DNA from: Lotus japonicus
Lineage: Eukaryota; Streptophyta; Magnoliopsida; Fabales; Fabaceae
Direction of reading: 5' to 3'
NCBI RefSeq assembly: GCF_012489685.1
Contig: NC_080043.1
Coordinates: 45,213,127-45,277,126 of the forward strand
Length of the DNA stretch: 64,000 nucleotides
This document shows positions 54,226 to 64,000 of the stretch, in pieces. Both the position numbers and the translations under genes were made by a program. How positions within the stretch are numbered: the stretch's first letter is position 1; every line of letters starts with the position of its first letter. Below the pieces are notes generated by a model. That model saw only the letters and a program-made list of their open reading frames with translations. It was not told where the DNA came from and ran no database searches.

Positions 54226-54461
54226 ACTCTAGGGAGAACTTTCGAACAAGCCCTGGTCTATTTACCCTTGGTAGGAGTAGACGTGATTCTAGGGATGGAT
54301 TGGCTATCGACCAATGATGCAACGCTAAACTGTAGGCATAAGACAGTTACCTTTGGAGTTGAGGGACATCCCAAACGACTCAAACATACCGGTGAGGATA
54401 AGTCCGAACGCGAAGTAGAGGTACTTTTTGGATCGCTAGGAGTAGGGAATGAAGGTCCAAT
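54226..54461 (+). pseudogene. Protease segment of G3 continuing after S2
   Basis: The frame GRTFEQALVYLPLVGVDVI then LGMDWLSTNDATLNC is the C-terminal half of a gypsy aspartic protease (the VDVILGMDWL flap-side motif). It follows directly on the piece ending at 42119 once one ACTCT is removed. It stops at 54462 where LTR G4 begins. Confidence 0.85.
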
Positions 54462-54553
54462 TGTAACATCCCACCAACCAGGTAACGACCTCATAGGAGA
54501 TACGAAACCCTAGAAAGACGGAATAGGCAAATACGCACTAACAATCTAACTAT

Positions 54554-54599
<46 letters not shown>

Positions 54600-55597
54600 A
54601 TATGTGTGTGTGTATGCATGTATGTGTGAATATTTTACTATATTGCTTGTTTGCACGTAAACCGAGACGTCGGTCAATCGACTTTAAATCGACCCGGCAA
54701 TGAAAGTACCAAATACATGGTCACAACAAAAAGAGGATGAATTCGAGATAGAGGTAGGATAGGCTAAATAGAGGATCTGATCACATCTCTTGACAATGAT
54801 AAATGCATTGTCTCAGAGTGATCGAAACCCGAACCAAGCTAAAAGAGTGATACTTTAACCACTCTAAGGAGGTGATATTGAACCTTGAGAGGGGAAATAC
54901 AGTCTAATTTAGCACTAACAAACCTGAACCAGTATAATATTGCATCAGTTTTGTCCCGACATGGAAAATAATAAAGAAATCGACCAGTCGGAACCCTAGG
55001 ATTTGTGTACCGCTGACTCAAGCATGCAATCAGCCATGACACCCTTCCTTCATCACCTCTAATGGCTTCTGAAGCTTTCCAAACTCATCCCATGCAACCA
55101 GAAGCCCTAGGTTAATCACCATGCATGAAAACCTATTGGTGGTGCAACGTTGAAAATGCTTAAGCTTGGATTACCCATTTAATCACTTTTCAGCCTATAT
55201 AAGGAGTACCATTCGACTCCACGCGACCACAGCATCACACTAAGCCCCTTGAAACCCTCAGAGAGTACCCCGAGAGCTTGAGAGAAGAGAAAAACCGAGA
55301 GGAAGTTCAGAAACTTCTTCTCTTCGAATCTCTCCAACCAGAGAGAATTAGACCCTGATTCTTGTCCCATTGTGTTCCTGGAGAGGAGAGGAAGAGGATT
55401 GACTATTCGTGGTCAAGTTTTGGTCGAGAAACGAAGCTTTCACCATCTCCGGCGAAGCTCCGACGATCCCTTAACCTGTAACGCGCCTTTACTCTCATCA
55501 CCAAGCACTTCAGCCACACCCACGAGTACCATTCAACTCCCCACGACCTGTAGATCAAGTTCCAGTACCCGGAGTAGCACGTCGGTGACAATCTAGT
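54462..55597 (+). repeat. Partial LTR of G4, related to LTR G3
   Basis: It begins TGTAACATCCCACC and follows LTR G3 in outline: AT microsatellite, AAAGTACCAAA, TATATAA box near 55196, CTTCTTCTCTTCGAAT and GTAGATCAAGTTCCAGT. No polypurine tract precedes it, so it is an insertion into G3 (flank CCAAT at 54457-54461), not G3's own 3' LTR. It is cut at 55598 by S3. No coding region is supported. Confidence 0.75.
54561..54592. repeat. (TA)16 microsatellite
   Basis: Pure TA run in LTR G4, at the place matching the AT run in LTR G3. Confidence 0.95.
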
Positions 55598-56800
55598 GTA
55601 AGATCAAGTTTTGATCGAGTAGTACAACTCTATGTTTTGATGATTACAAGTTAACATTTTAGTATGAACAATTATGGTACTCTAACGTGTTTTTCACAGT
55701 GTGCTATTTACAGGCTCTGACCTCAATTTAATCTCACACAAATCAGAAGCACTGTGCATAAAGAGTGACCCAAGCAACGCTTTCGCAACATCAATGTTCA
55801 CTCTGAACAGTAGAAACGCTTCAGAAGATCTGAAGTCATACAAGCTCTGATATTGACTCAGTCACTTGAAGTTCTGAAGATCCAGACGTTCTGACAACCA
55901 AGAAACTCTGAAGGTTCAGATGCTCTGATGGTGTAGAAGACTCTGAAGATCCAGAAGCTGAAAAGTGGAAACTCTGATGTCCAGAAGCAAGATAACTCTG
56001 AAGACCATGTACTTCCCTCTAAGTTCAGAATTAGAAGATACAACGGTCAGAGGATCTCTGCTTCCCTCTGACTCTGATCAACGAGCTTCACAAGTTCCAA
56101 CATGAAGCATTCCCCTGATCAAAAGTCTAATAGGTTTAAAGGTCAAGTCACTATCCAAGTACAAAAGCAAATGTACTATCCTGACGACCTACCTAATATT
56201 CTCAGCCACAGCAGAAGCTGGAATTTCCAGAACTGCCCTCCAACGGTAGCATTCCCATGCAGCATTCAAACCCTAATCCTTGGAGTATAAATAGAGGCTG
56301 AAGATTGAAAGATGCGGTTGTAAGAATCTCACACGCGCAAGTTATATTCAAACCTTCTAAGCATTCTTTCATCTGAATTCATTGTGTTTACTATTAGCTT
56401 TTCAGAAGCAAACTCTTTGAAAACATTCTCTCTTAAACAGTTGTTTAGTTACCTTTAGGAGATCAAGTTTGATCGGATCGTAGAGAAGACTAAGAGAGTG
56501 AATCTTAGTGTGAGCTAAGTCAGTGTATTGTTAGTCACTTGTAGGTTTCAAGTGCAATTGTAACATTTACCTGATTAGTGGATTGCCTTCATTTTAAGAA
56601 GGAAGAAATCACCTTAACGGGTGGACTGGATTAGCTTGAGTGATTAATCAAGTGAACCAGGATAAAATCCTTGTGTGCTTCTCTATCTCTTATTTTAAGC
56701 ACTTTGTTCTCGAAAGATTTGTTAAAATCTTTAAGGTGGAAGTTTAATTCTGAAAACGTTTTTCAAACCCCCCCCCTTTCTACCATTTTTCATACCTTCA
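55598..56800 (+). repeat. 5' LTR of S3 (1,203 bp)
   Basis: TGTAAGATCAAG to CATACCTTCA, with GGAGTATAAATAG near 56283 as the probable TATA box. It is about 90 percent like the S2 LTR, with the same CTCTGA / CCAGAAG repeat region. Confidence 0.93.
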
Positions 56801-56802
56801 AT

Positions 56803-56814
56803 TGGTATCAGAGC
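56803..56814 (+). promoter_or_regulatory. Primer-binding site of S3 (initiator Met tRNA)
   Basis: TGGTATCAGAGC, two nt after the LTR end. Confidence 0.95.
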
Positions 56815-56872
56815 GCAAGTTCTGATTACCACACCTAACAGTGTTCAGTGATTCGGGCCGGTGTGAAAAACA

Positions 56873-57497
56873 ATGGCTACCACCAGTGAAACGCAAAAAG
56901 ATGGTTACAAGGCAAAGCCTCCCATGTTCGATGGTCAAAGGTTCGAATATTGGAAAGATAGACTTGAAAGTTTCTTTCTGGGTTTCGATGCAGAACTCTA
57001 GGATATTATTGTGGATGGCTATGAGCGTCCAGTTGATGAAGAAGGCAAGAAGATCCCAAGGTCAGAGATGACTGCAGATCAAAAGAAGCTTTACTCACAA
57101 CATCACAAAGCTAGAGCAATTCTTCTAAGTGCTATCTCTTATGAAGAGTACCAGAAGATTACAGATCGTGAGTATGCTAAGGGCATCTTTGAATCCCTGA
57201 AGATGTCTCATGAAGGAAACAAGAAAGTCAAAGAATCAAAGGCGTTGTCTTTGATCCAAAAGTATGAATCCTTCATCATGGAGCCAAACGAGTCCATTGA
57301 AGAAATGTTTTCCATATTTCAGTTGCTTGTAGCTGGAATACGTCCTCTCAACAAGAGCTACACAACAAAAGATCAATAGAGCTTTCGAGAGATGTTGAGC
57401 GTATGAGTTTAGAAGAACTCATCAGCATACTGAAGTGTCATGAGCTGAAGCGCTCAGAGATGCAAGATCTGAGGAAGAAGTCAATAGCCTTGAAATC
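56873..57497 (+). pseudogene. gag of S3, stop and deletion, cut by LTR D
   Basis: ATG 56873 (MATTSETQKDGYKAKPPMF), colinear with S2 gag. A TGG Trp codon of S2 is TAG here (56999-57001). Near 57375 about 60 nt present in S2 (43907-43965) are missing between short TCA repeats, shifting the frame. The sequence continues (MSLEELISILKCHELKRSEM) until LTR D at 57498. The breaks differ from those in S2, so they arose independently. Confidence 0.88.
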
Positions 57498-60490
57498 TGT
57501 AAGACCTGGATTTACAGAACAAGTTTAATTTCCGACTCACGCGTAGAATCAGTGTAAGCGTGACAGGAGTTTGCTATTCGAGAAAGTTTAAAGGAGAAGA
57601 AAGTTCAGGAATTGCTTGAGGAATGTTTCATAGTTGTTTTAGGAGTCAGTGCGAGTCGTCTGCACACCTGCCTTATGGCGAGAGTGTTCAGAATAGGCTA
57701 ATTTCGCTTTTAAAGCAACGTTTAAGTGAGATTTCAAATCCTTGGGAAAATAAAAAGTTCTCTTTCTTTTTCCTTCCACCAGTGTTTCATTTCGGAACCC
57801 TGGACTGTACGCACAATAGTATTCACTTCTCGGAAGTCCGACGACGCTAATTTCTTTACTTCAAAACCCTAAATTCAATCACTGAATGAAGACTTTTTCT
57901 ATGTGGAACTTTTAACGAAGTTTCCGTCCGCGTTGCCAGATTTGTTTCCATGTTTCCAATCTTTCTTCAGAACGAAGTTTTGTCGTCTGACCTTCATAGC
58001 AAAAAGTAGTTTTTCGGGACAGATTAACTTACACCGCTTTTGGGATTTTAGACATCGTTTTTCCCAAATGTTAGAGATTTGTTTTGAGTTCTGGAAATCT
58101 GTCGCTAGAATCTCTCTTAGAATTCACCGATGAATGTGCTGCAAAAATCGGAATCGCGAAATTTTCATTTTCCCGCGATTTCACCTTCCTATAAATATTA
58201 AAAAAATCAAAATATCTTCCCATAACCCACATAGAGGCCGCGAGTTGAGGAGAGAAAGGGGGGAGGAGATTTTCGCCGAAACTCGACCGATCTTCGCGCA
58301 GTTCGTTCCTACTTCAAGGTATCGAGGTAACTAGCTTGATTCTTACCTCTGATCATCGTTTCTATTGCGTTTCTTTAGCCGTTTCTGTGCTCAAAGTTTC
58401 GAGCTTTTCGTAAAACTATCCGTTTTTCTTGATTTTTCGCTTGGGTTATCTTCTATACGTGCCCAAGAGCCTAGAACCTTCACCGGTATTCGCCGATTTT
58501 GATCGAGTTGTCAAGGATCTGAAAAACTGTTTCAAAACCCTTTTTGCGCACATTTCGAAACTTTAATGTCGAAAAGTCGCAATCCGACTTAGTGCCTTTA
58601 GGATTAGTTGTTACAAATGTCGTTAGGAACATCGCTATCAAATTTTTTTCCGAAGTGTTAACTTTGAGGTTTTGAATTTTTATTTTGGACCAAAACGCCC
58701 CTGCATAGCCGTATTTCGATCCGATCGTCCGAAAATTTTTCCGACAGTTTCTTTGCCTTAGCTTTACCCTAAAACTACCTTGTAATCAGATTAGATCGAA
58801 GAAAAATTGACCCCCCTAATTGTGCATAGTGGCCAAGAGCATGGTTTTCGAAAACTTGTCTTTTCGTACTCGATTGTTGTATTCTGAAGCTTTAATGCTT
58901 TGTCTATCGTTAATGAATTGTATTGTGATCGAGCTAATCGATTTTGTTTGGATTTCTGCTTTGTTTTCTCCGAGGTTCAGTTGAAGGAACTTTGGGTTTC
59001 TCGGAGCATTTGTGTGAAGGAGATTTAGACCACGAGGCTGGAGCAGCTCGAGGTTAGGGCAACTTACATATTAGATAAGATTGCATGTTAGGCGTCGATA
59101 AATTCGACTTATGTATGATTTTGTTATTGTTTATGATGATGCCATAACTTATGATATTGAGATGTTATTGAATTGTGCGTTTTGACGCGACTTCGGAGCG
59201 AAGAATCACTGAACTGATTCCTTTTGATTTGTCGGGTTGGATGAACAACCTTAGGCAAGTCCAAACACAAGGTTTGAGACTTAGCCATCGTTTATATACT
59301 TAGACTTTCCCCGGGGGGTTATATTTGGTGGGATTTTGGAAAACTTAGTCTTCAAGAATAAAACTCAGAACTTGATTAATTCAACTTGAAACATTTTTAT
59401 TAATGAGTAAAACCATAGGGAACTTAAATGGGTTATGATTGCGAAATACGGGGAAATGTCGTCAAGTCTGAAGTTACTGGGAATTGGGGGAAAGCCACTG
59501 AGGCGATCTACGGTGATGATTGAGAGTCACCGAGTACTCTAGTACTCTTGTTGTTGGAGTTGTGTTGTATTGACCGACACTAAACTCTTGGGTTATGAAA
59601 TTGGGTTTAAGCTAAACGCTTGTGTTGTGAGGACGATTCGATGTTTGGCTAACCATATTGCATCACATATCATTTGGTGAAGAACGGGAATGCTCCATCA
59701 AGAGTGAAGAACGGGAATGCTTCACGAAGGTTGGGGAACTGCCTTCATCGAAGAACACAAAGATGTATCTTCGGCATAGCGGGCTAATCCGACTATGCAT
59801 GGGTTTGTAAGCGACACCCGAGCGGAAATGGTTAAACACTAGGCCGGTGTTAGGACTAACTCGATGGTGCCCATCCCAAACAACTATCCGGATCATATTG
59901 AATTGCATTTCACGCATACATTCACCTAAACTGGAATTGTGTGCTGTTTGCATTACTGAATTATTGTTAGAGCCGATAACATGCTAGGAATATATTTATA
60001 TATATATAATAACATATATATATTCCCCAATCACATGTTGTTTGTATATCTACTCTATTCCGTGAGTTGACCCTAGCGCCTTGGCTTTGGTTTCATGTTT
60101 GTGTTTGGGCGGTCGGCCTGCTGCCAGATGTCGACGGTGGATTGGGTTTCGATGGTCTCTCCCTCGGGGGGGATCAGGTTTGAGTTGGAGGACCGTACTG
60201 ACGAGCGTGGACGTCTAACGGAGGGAGTTTTACGACGCATGGAGCTGAGCTTCAACTTGCCAACTTCAGTTCGCTGTGGACTCGGTACCGGGAAGGGTAG
60301 GTTTAGGCAGGCGTCATATTTTGTGTAGAGCTCTGATTCGTCTTACTTTTGGGACAGGGTAGGTTCTCGACGCATGGCTTTCCGTGTGGTTCTATTATTG
60401 AGGGATCACAGTGAGTCAGTCGGACTGTAGGGGTCTTTGCTTAGGCCATTTTGAGGCCGACTTTCTCCTAATGGATTGTACTTATAACTT
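57498..60490 (+). repeat. Chromovirus LTR D, 3' end missing (2,993 bp)
   Basis: It begins TGTAAGACCTGGATTT and follows LTRs A and B in plus orientation, with TATAAATA at 58190-58197, a run of four adjacent hairpins (59704-59798) and the GTCGGCCTGCTGCCAG block near 60110. It stops at 60490 after ACTTATAACTT, where reversed Sirevirus LTR sequence starts. About the last 160 nt, with the GGGGTGTTACA end, are absent. It inserted into S3 gag (left flank AAATC). No coding region is supported. Confidence 0.9.
59704..59798 (+). repeat. Four back-to-back stem-loops with unrelated stems (LTR D)
   Basis: 59704-59725: GTGAAG/CTTCAC. 59726-59746: GAAGG/CCTTC. 59749-59773: CGAAG/CTTCG. 59774-59798: GCATAG/CTATGC. 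The loops are 10-15 nt. They occupy the interval almost without gaps, in the position of the hairpin arrays of LTRs A, B and the gag-only element. Confidence 0.75.
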
Positions 60491-60682
60491 GTTACGAAAG
60501 CGTTGCTTGGGTCACTCTTTATGTACAGTGCTTCTGATTTGTGTGAGATTGAATTGAGGTCAGAGCCTGTAAATAGCACACTCAGAAAAACACGTTAGAG
60601 TACCATAATTGTTCATACTAAAATGTTAACTTGTAATCATCAAAACATAGAGTTGTACTACTCGATCAAATTTGATCTTACA
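60491..60682 (-). repeat. Truncated 3' LTR of S4 (192 bp)
   Basis: The minus strand starts TGTAAGATCAAATTTGATCG (60682) and ends GCAACGCTTTCGTAAC at 60491. This is within a few nucleotides of where the S1 LTR also stops (19250). Confidence 0.85.
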
Positions 60683-61210
60683 ATCTCCCCCTTTTTGATG
60701 ATGACAAAACTAAGTATTTTGATGAACAATTCTTAAACAATAAACTGAATTCACTCAGAGTTTAGAGAGTTAGAATAAGACTTATCCGGATGTGAATAGT
60801 TTATTTTGCTCATTCTGAATCCAAATCACAGCTTGATTCTGAGCATAGCTCCCCCTGAATCTAAGACTTAATGAAAACGTTAGAAATGTCTAGATTCTGA
60901 GCTAAATAATGTAAGAGTTCAGAGTGAAGGCGCATGACATAGATGAAATAGAATAATCAGAGCCAACGATAAGTGGTATCAGAGTCAAATAGAATCACTT
61001 CAGAAGAAGTGAAATGTATTCCTTGTATTTGCCCAGTGACACATCTATGGTCATAAAAGTGGAACTCTAAAATTCTCCAAAATAAAAATAAATCACACTC
61101 TTACACATCAAAATTACACATCAAAAACTAGGTGTACTCCCCCTTTTTGTCATAAGCAAAAAGTATGGGGTGTGAAAAACTCAGCTTGAAGTACAATGTA
61201 CTCTCCCTCA
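60683..61210 (-). promoter_or_regulatory. Polypurine-tract cluster of S4
   Basis: Minus-strand purine runs lie at 60683-60696 (AAAAAGGGGGAGAT, next to the LTR), near 60850 (AGGGGGAGC), near 61138 (AAAAAGGGGGAGT) and a weaker one near 61205. There is no gene in the interval. Confidence 0.7.
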
Positions 61211-61300
61211 GAGAAGGTCTTAGTGAAAATATGGAGAAATATACGATGTTCGAATTAGAGTTACGCGAATTAAAGAGGGGAGTTAATGCAAAATAAGAAC

Positions 61301-61366
61301 GTTTACCACCGGCCATGGGAGTAAAGAGAAGCTTCAGTTACCAAGGACTTAACCTCGAGAAACTGT
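61301..61366 (+). promoter_or_regulatory. Upstream block of the S4 antisense ORF, TATA region deleted
   Basis: GTTTACCACCGGCCA (61301-61315), GTTACCAAGGACTTAACCTC and GAGAAACTGTAG are present. The sequence then jumps directly to codons for EELRRK, so the TATA box, leader and start codon seen in S1 and S2 are gone. Confidence 0.65.
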
Positions 61367-61367
61367 A

Positions 61368-61736
61368 GAAGAGCTCAGAAGGAAAGCTTTTGAGGAAGAT
61401 ATGTTCCTCAATATAAGACATCCTGATGGTACAAAGACCATACAAGAGCTGACGAAGACACTGCTTGAGGAGGACCTTTGTCCAGAGCTGGAGAAGGATC
61501 TGAAGGAATTCCTTGCCTTCGTGGAGGAAATTCAGGAACTCAGCCAGCTTGAGCTGAATTTGCTGGAAGAGAAAGAAGCTATGGAAAAGAGACTCAAGGC
61601 GACAGAAAATAGTCTGGAGAGGAATGAGCTTAACATCAAACTCAACAACATCCAGTATTCATTGGATCGTCTGGAGAAAGAGAGGGTAGAGCAGCGCCAA
61701 GAATGCAGAAGAATGAGGAAGGATCCGCCATTCTAG
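61368..61736 (+). pseudogene. Antisense coiled-coil ORF of S4, start deleted
   Basis: It reads EELRRKAFEEDMFLNIRHPD onward to RMRKDPPF and TAG at 61734-61736, open throughout and close to S1. The first eight codons of the S1 protein and its promoter are removed by a deletion between short TAGAAG-like repeats. An internal ATG at 61401 could start a 111-residue protein, but no TATA box remains nearby. Confidence 0.78.
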
Positions 61737-61921
61737 ATTTAGGGACAAAATGTATGATGTAATAAGCATAAATTATCATGAATAAAGAAAAGGAGTTTGC
61801 AAACACAAGGTCATTTATATAATATATGCAATGATAAACTACTAGTAAGCAAAACATAGCAAGTAATGCAAATAAAATAGAAATAAAGAGAAATTAAGTT
61901 AAGAAAAAAATGAAAGAAATC

Positions 61922-62193
61922 CTAAGACAAAGGCTTGTCAGAGCGACGCAGAAGTTCTTGAAGGACTTGCTTCATTTCCACCAGCAGAGTCTCATGAGAA
62001 TTGAGACGTTGTTCCATGATGTCAAGTCTGGAAGAACTTGGCTGTGTAGAACTAGAGGGAACATTCTGAGCAGATTGATGAGCTGGAGTGGAATCAGAAG
62101 CAGCAGGAGTGAATACCACTGGTGCCAGAGCTTGACATCTAAGAGCTTCAGCTTCAGCTTCAAGTCTCTCAGCTTCTAATCTTGCATGTTCAG
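61922..62193 (-). pseudogene. C-terminal tail of the S4 envelope-like ORF
   Basis: Minus strand: LEAERLEAEAEALRCQALAP, then VVFTPAASDSTPAHQ, SRLDIMEQRLNSHETLLVEM and LLRRSDKPLS, with the stop at 61922. It corresponds to the last 90 or so residues of S1. The upstream part is cut off by LTR E at 62194. The frame shown is open. Confidence 0.85.
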
Positions 62194-64000
62194 TGTAAGA
62201 CCTGGATTTTCAGAGCAAGTTAATTTCCGACTCACGCGTAGAATCAGTGTAAGCGTGACAGGAGTTTGATGTTTGAGAAAGATTAATGAAGAAGAAAGTT
62301 CAGGATTTGCTTGAGGAATGTTGCGTAGTCATGTTAGGAATTAGTGCGAGTCGTCTGCACACCTGCCTTATGGCGAGCATGTCCAGAATAGGCTAATTTC
62401 GCTTTTAGAGAAACGTATTAAGTGAGATTTCGAATCCTTGGAAAATTTAAAGATTCTCTTTATTTTTCCTTCGACCAGCGTTTCATTTCAGAACCCTGGA
62501 CTGTACGCACGATAGTATTCACTTTTCGGAAGTCCGACAACGCTAATTTCTTTGCTTCGAAACCCTAGATTCGAGCGATGGATGAAGACTTTTTCTATTC
62601 GGGACTTCTAACGAAGTTTCCGTCTGCATTGCCAGATTTGTTTCGACGTTTCCAATCTTTCTTCAGAAGGAAGTTTTGTCGTCTGACAATCACAGCAAAA
62701 AGTAGTTTTTCGGGACAGATTAACTTACACCGCTTTTGGGATTTTAGATATCGTTTTCCCCAAATGTCAGAGATTTGTTTTGAGTTCTTGAATTCTGATG
62801 CCAAAATCTCTCTTAGAATTCATCGGTGAACGTGCTGCAAAACTCGACCGATCTTCGCGCAGTTCGTTCCTACTTCGAGGTACCGAGGTAACTAGCTTGA
62901 TTCTTACCTCTGATTACTGTTTCTACTGCGTTTCTGTAGTCGTTTCTGTGCTCAAAGTTTTGAGCTTTTTGTAAAACTGTCCGTTTTTCCTGATTTCTCT
63001 GTTGGGGTTTGTTCCCTACGTGCCCAAGAGCCTAAAACCTCCGTCAGTATTCGCCGATAGTGATCGAGTTGTCAAGGATTTTAAAAACTGATTCGAAACC
63101 CTTTTTGTCGCACATTTCGAAACTTTACTGTCGAAAAGTCGTAATCTGACTTCGTGCCTTTAGGATTTGTTGTCACAGATGTCGTTAGGATCATTCCTGT
63201 CGAATTTGTTTTCCGAACTGATAACTTTGAGGTTTTGAGCTTTTATTTTGGACCAAAACGCCCCTGAACAGCCGTAATGTCCGAAAATTGTTCCGACAGT
63301 TTCTTTGCCTTAGTTTTACCCTAAAACTACCTTGTAAACAGATTTGATCGAAGAAAAAGAGCCGGAGCTCTTTTTCGTTTTTGGCCTTAGAGCTATGTAG
63401 TGAGGGGGGGAAGTTTTCGTTTTCGAAAACTTGTCTTTTCGTACCCGATTGTCGTATTCTGAAGCTTTAATGCTTTGTCTATCGTTTATGTGTTGTATTG
63501 CGATCGAACTAATCGATTTTGTTTGGATTCTGCTTTGTTTTCTCCGAGGTTCAGTTGAAGGAACTTTGGGAGTTTCAGAGCAATCGTGTGAAGGAGATTT
63601 TGATTACGAGGCTGGAGCAGCTCGAGGTTAGGGCAACTTACTAATAGCTATGACTGCATGATAGGCGTCGATAAACTCGACTTATGTTTTGCTTTGATGT
63701 TGATTATGTTGATGAATTGATGTTATGATGTTTTACATAACTTGTGATGTTGAGATGTTGATGAATTGTGCGTTTTGACGCGACTTCGGAGTGGAGATTC
63801 ATTAATCTGGTGAACTCTAATATTTCGGGTTGGATGAACAACCATAGGCAAGTCCAAATGTGGGGTTTGAGACTTAGCCATTTGTTCGTATCCTTAGACT
63901 TTCCCCGGGAATTGCTTTTGGTGGGTTTTTGGAAAAATTTAGAATGAATAGAGTTTCGAAAACTAAAGACTTGGGAAACTTAGACTTTGAGATATAAACT
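62194..64000 (+). repeat. Chromovirus LTR E, first 1.8 kb, promoter region deleted
   Basis: It begins TGTAAGACCTGGATTTTC and follows LTRs A, B and D to the window edge. Near 62840 the sequence passes from GTGCTGCAAAA directly to CTCGACCGATC. About 135 bp that hold the TATA box in the other copies (6761-6896 in LTR A) are missing, with AAA at the join. Left flank TTCAG (62189-62193) is the expected duplication. No coding region is supported. Confidence 0.9.

Larger units (their letters stand above)
34804..54461 (+). mobile_element. Gypsy element G3 with three nested insertions
   Basis: A 4.1-kb LTR (5.9 kb with insertions), primer site, gag and the start of protease, in plus orientation. It is cut by Sirevirus S2 at 42120-54225 and again at 54462 by a related LTR. 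Its left flank GGAAG (34799-34803) is the expected duplication. The 3' part is not in the window. It inserted into the 5' part of S5's envelope-like ORF. Confidence 0.82.
55598..57497 (+). mobile_element. Sirevirus-like element S3, 5' part
   Basis: LTR, primer site and most of gag in plus orientation. It inserted into LTR G4 and was then cut at 57498 by chromovirus LTR D. The remainder is not visible in the window. Confidence 0.9.
60491..62193 (-). mobile_element. Sirevirus-like remnant S4 (minus), 3' part
   Basis: On the minus strand: C-terminal tail of the envelope-like ORF (62193-61922), antisense ORF region, polypurine tracts and the first 192 nt of the LTR. It is cut on the right by LTR E and joined on the left to truncated LTR D. 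Confidence 0.88.

Noticed and set aside
54462..55597. 3' LTR of element G3
   Set aside because: It follows protease directly with no pol and no polypurine tract, and is clearly diverged from LTR G3. It is better explained as a separate insertion.

Overview
This window is plant DNA made almost entirely of nested LTR retrotransposons. I see no convincing host gene, tRNA, rRNA or CRISPR array. The mix is typical of the repeat-rich genome of a flowering plant: Ty1/copia elements of the Sirevirus (SIRE1-like) type with an extra 'envelope-like' ORF, chromodomain-type Ty3/gypsy elements with 3.5-4 kb LTRs, a Mutator-type foldback element and a gypsy solo LTR. Sireviruses with this envelope-like ORF are best known from legumes, so a papilionoid legume is my best guess. 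That is an inference, not a demonstration.

Layout. 1-508: 3' end of a chromovirus-type LTR that cuts into the next element. 509-14730: two chromovirus copies (A and B, minus strand) in tandem as interior A / shared LTR (3910-7544) / interior B / LTR (11208-14730). Both have lost the gag capsid core and most of pol. 14731-19250: Sirevirus S1 (plus), reduced to an uninterrupted 948-codon envelope-like ORF, a convergent antisense ORF and a truncated LTR. 19251-34803: Sirevirus S5 (minus), split by a 10,982-bp gag-only chromovirus (23034-34015) whose two 3,603-bp LTRs look identical and which has a CTCTC target-site duplication. 34804-54461: gypsy element G3 (plus), whose LTR carries a Mutator-type foldback element (36468-36971, 9-bp duplication) and a solo LTR (38799-40129, CTAAT duplication). 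Its gag-protease gene is split by complete Sirevirus S2 (42120-54225, ACTCT duplication). 54462-55597: partial LTR of a G3-related element (G4). 55598-57497: Sirevirus S3. 57498-60490: chromovirus LTR D. 60491-62193: Sirevirus S4 (minus). 62194-64000: chromovirus LTR E, running off the window.

How the parts work together. S2 shows the Sirevirus plan: LTR, initiator-Met tRNA primer site, gag, pol in another frame, envelope-like ORF, a small antisense gene, a cluster of polypurine tracts, LTR. The gag-only chromovirus has its own cis signals and capsid gene but no enzymes, so it must borrow them.

The two most notable observations are these. First, the small antisense gene, which encodes about 130 residues of coiled coil ending in PPF, lies between the envelope-like ORF and the 3' LTR of the Sireviruses. 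It has its own TATA box and a conserved upstream block, and four copies of it are present (S1, S2, S4, S5). Second, the predicted transcribed part of the chromovirus LTRs carries arrays of short stem-loops whose two arms change together from unit to unit.
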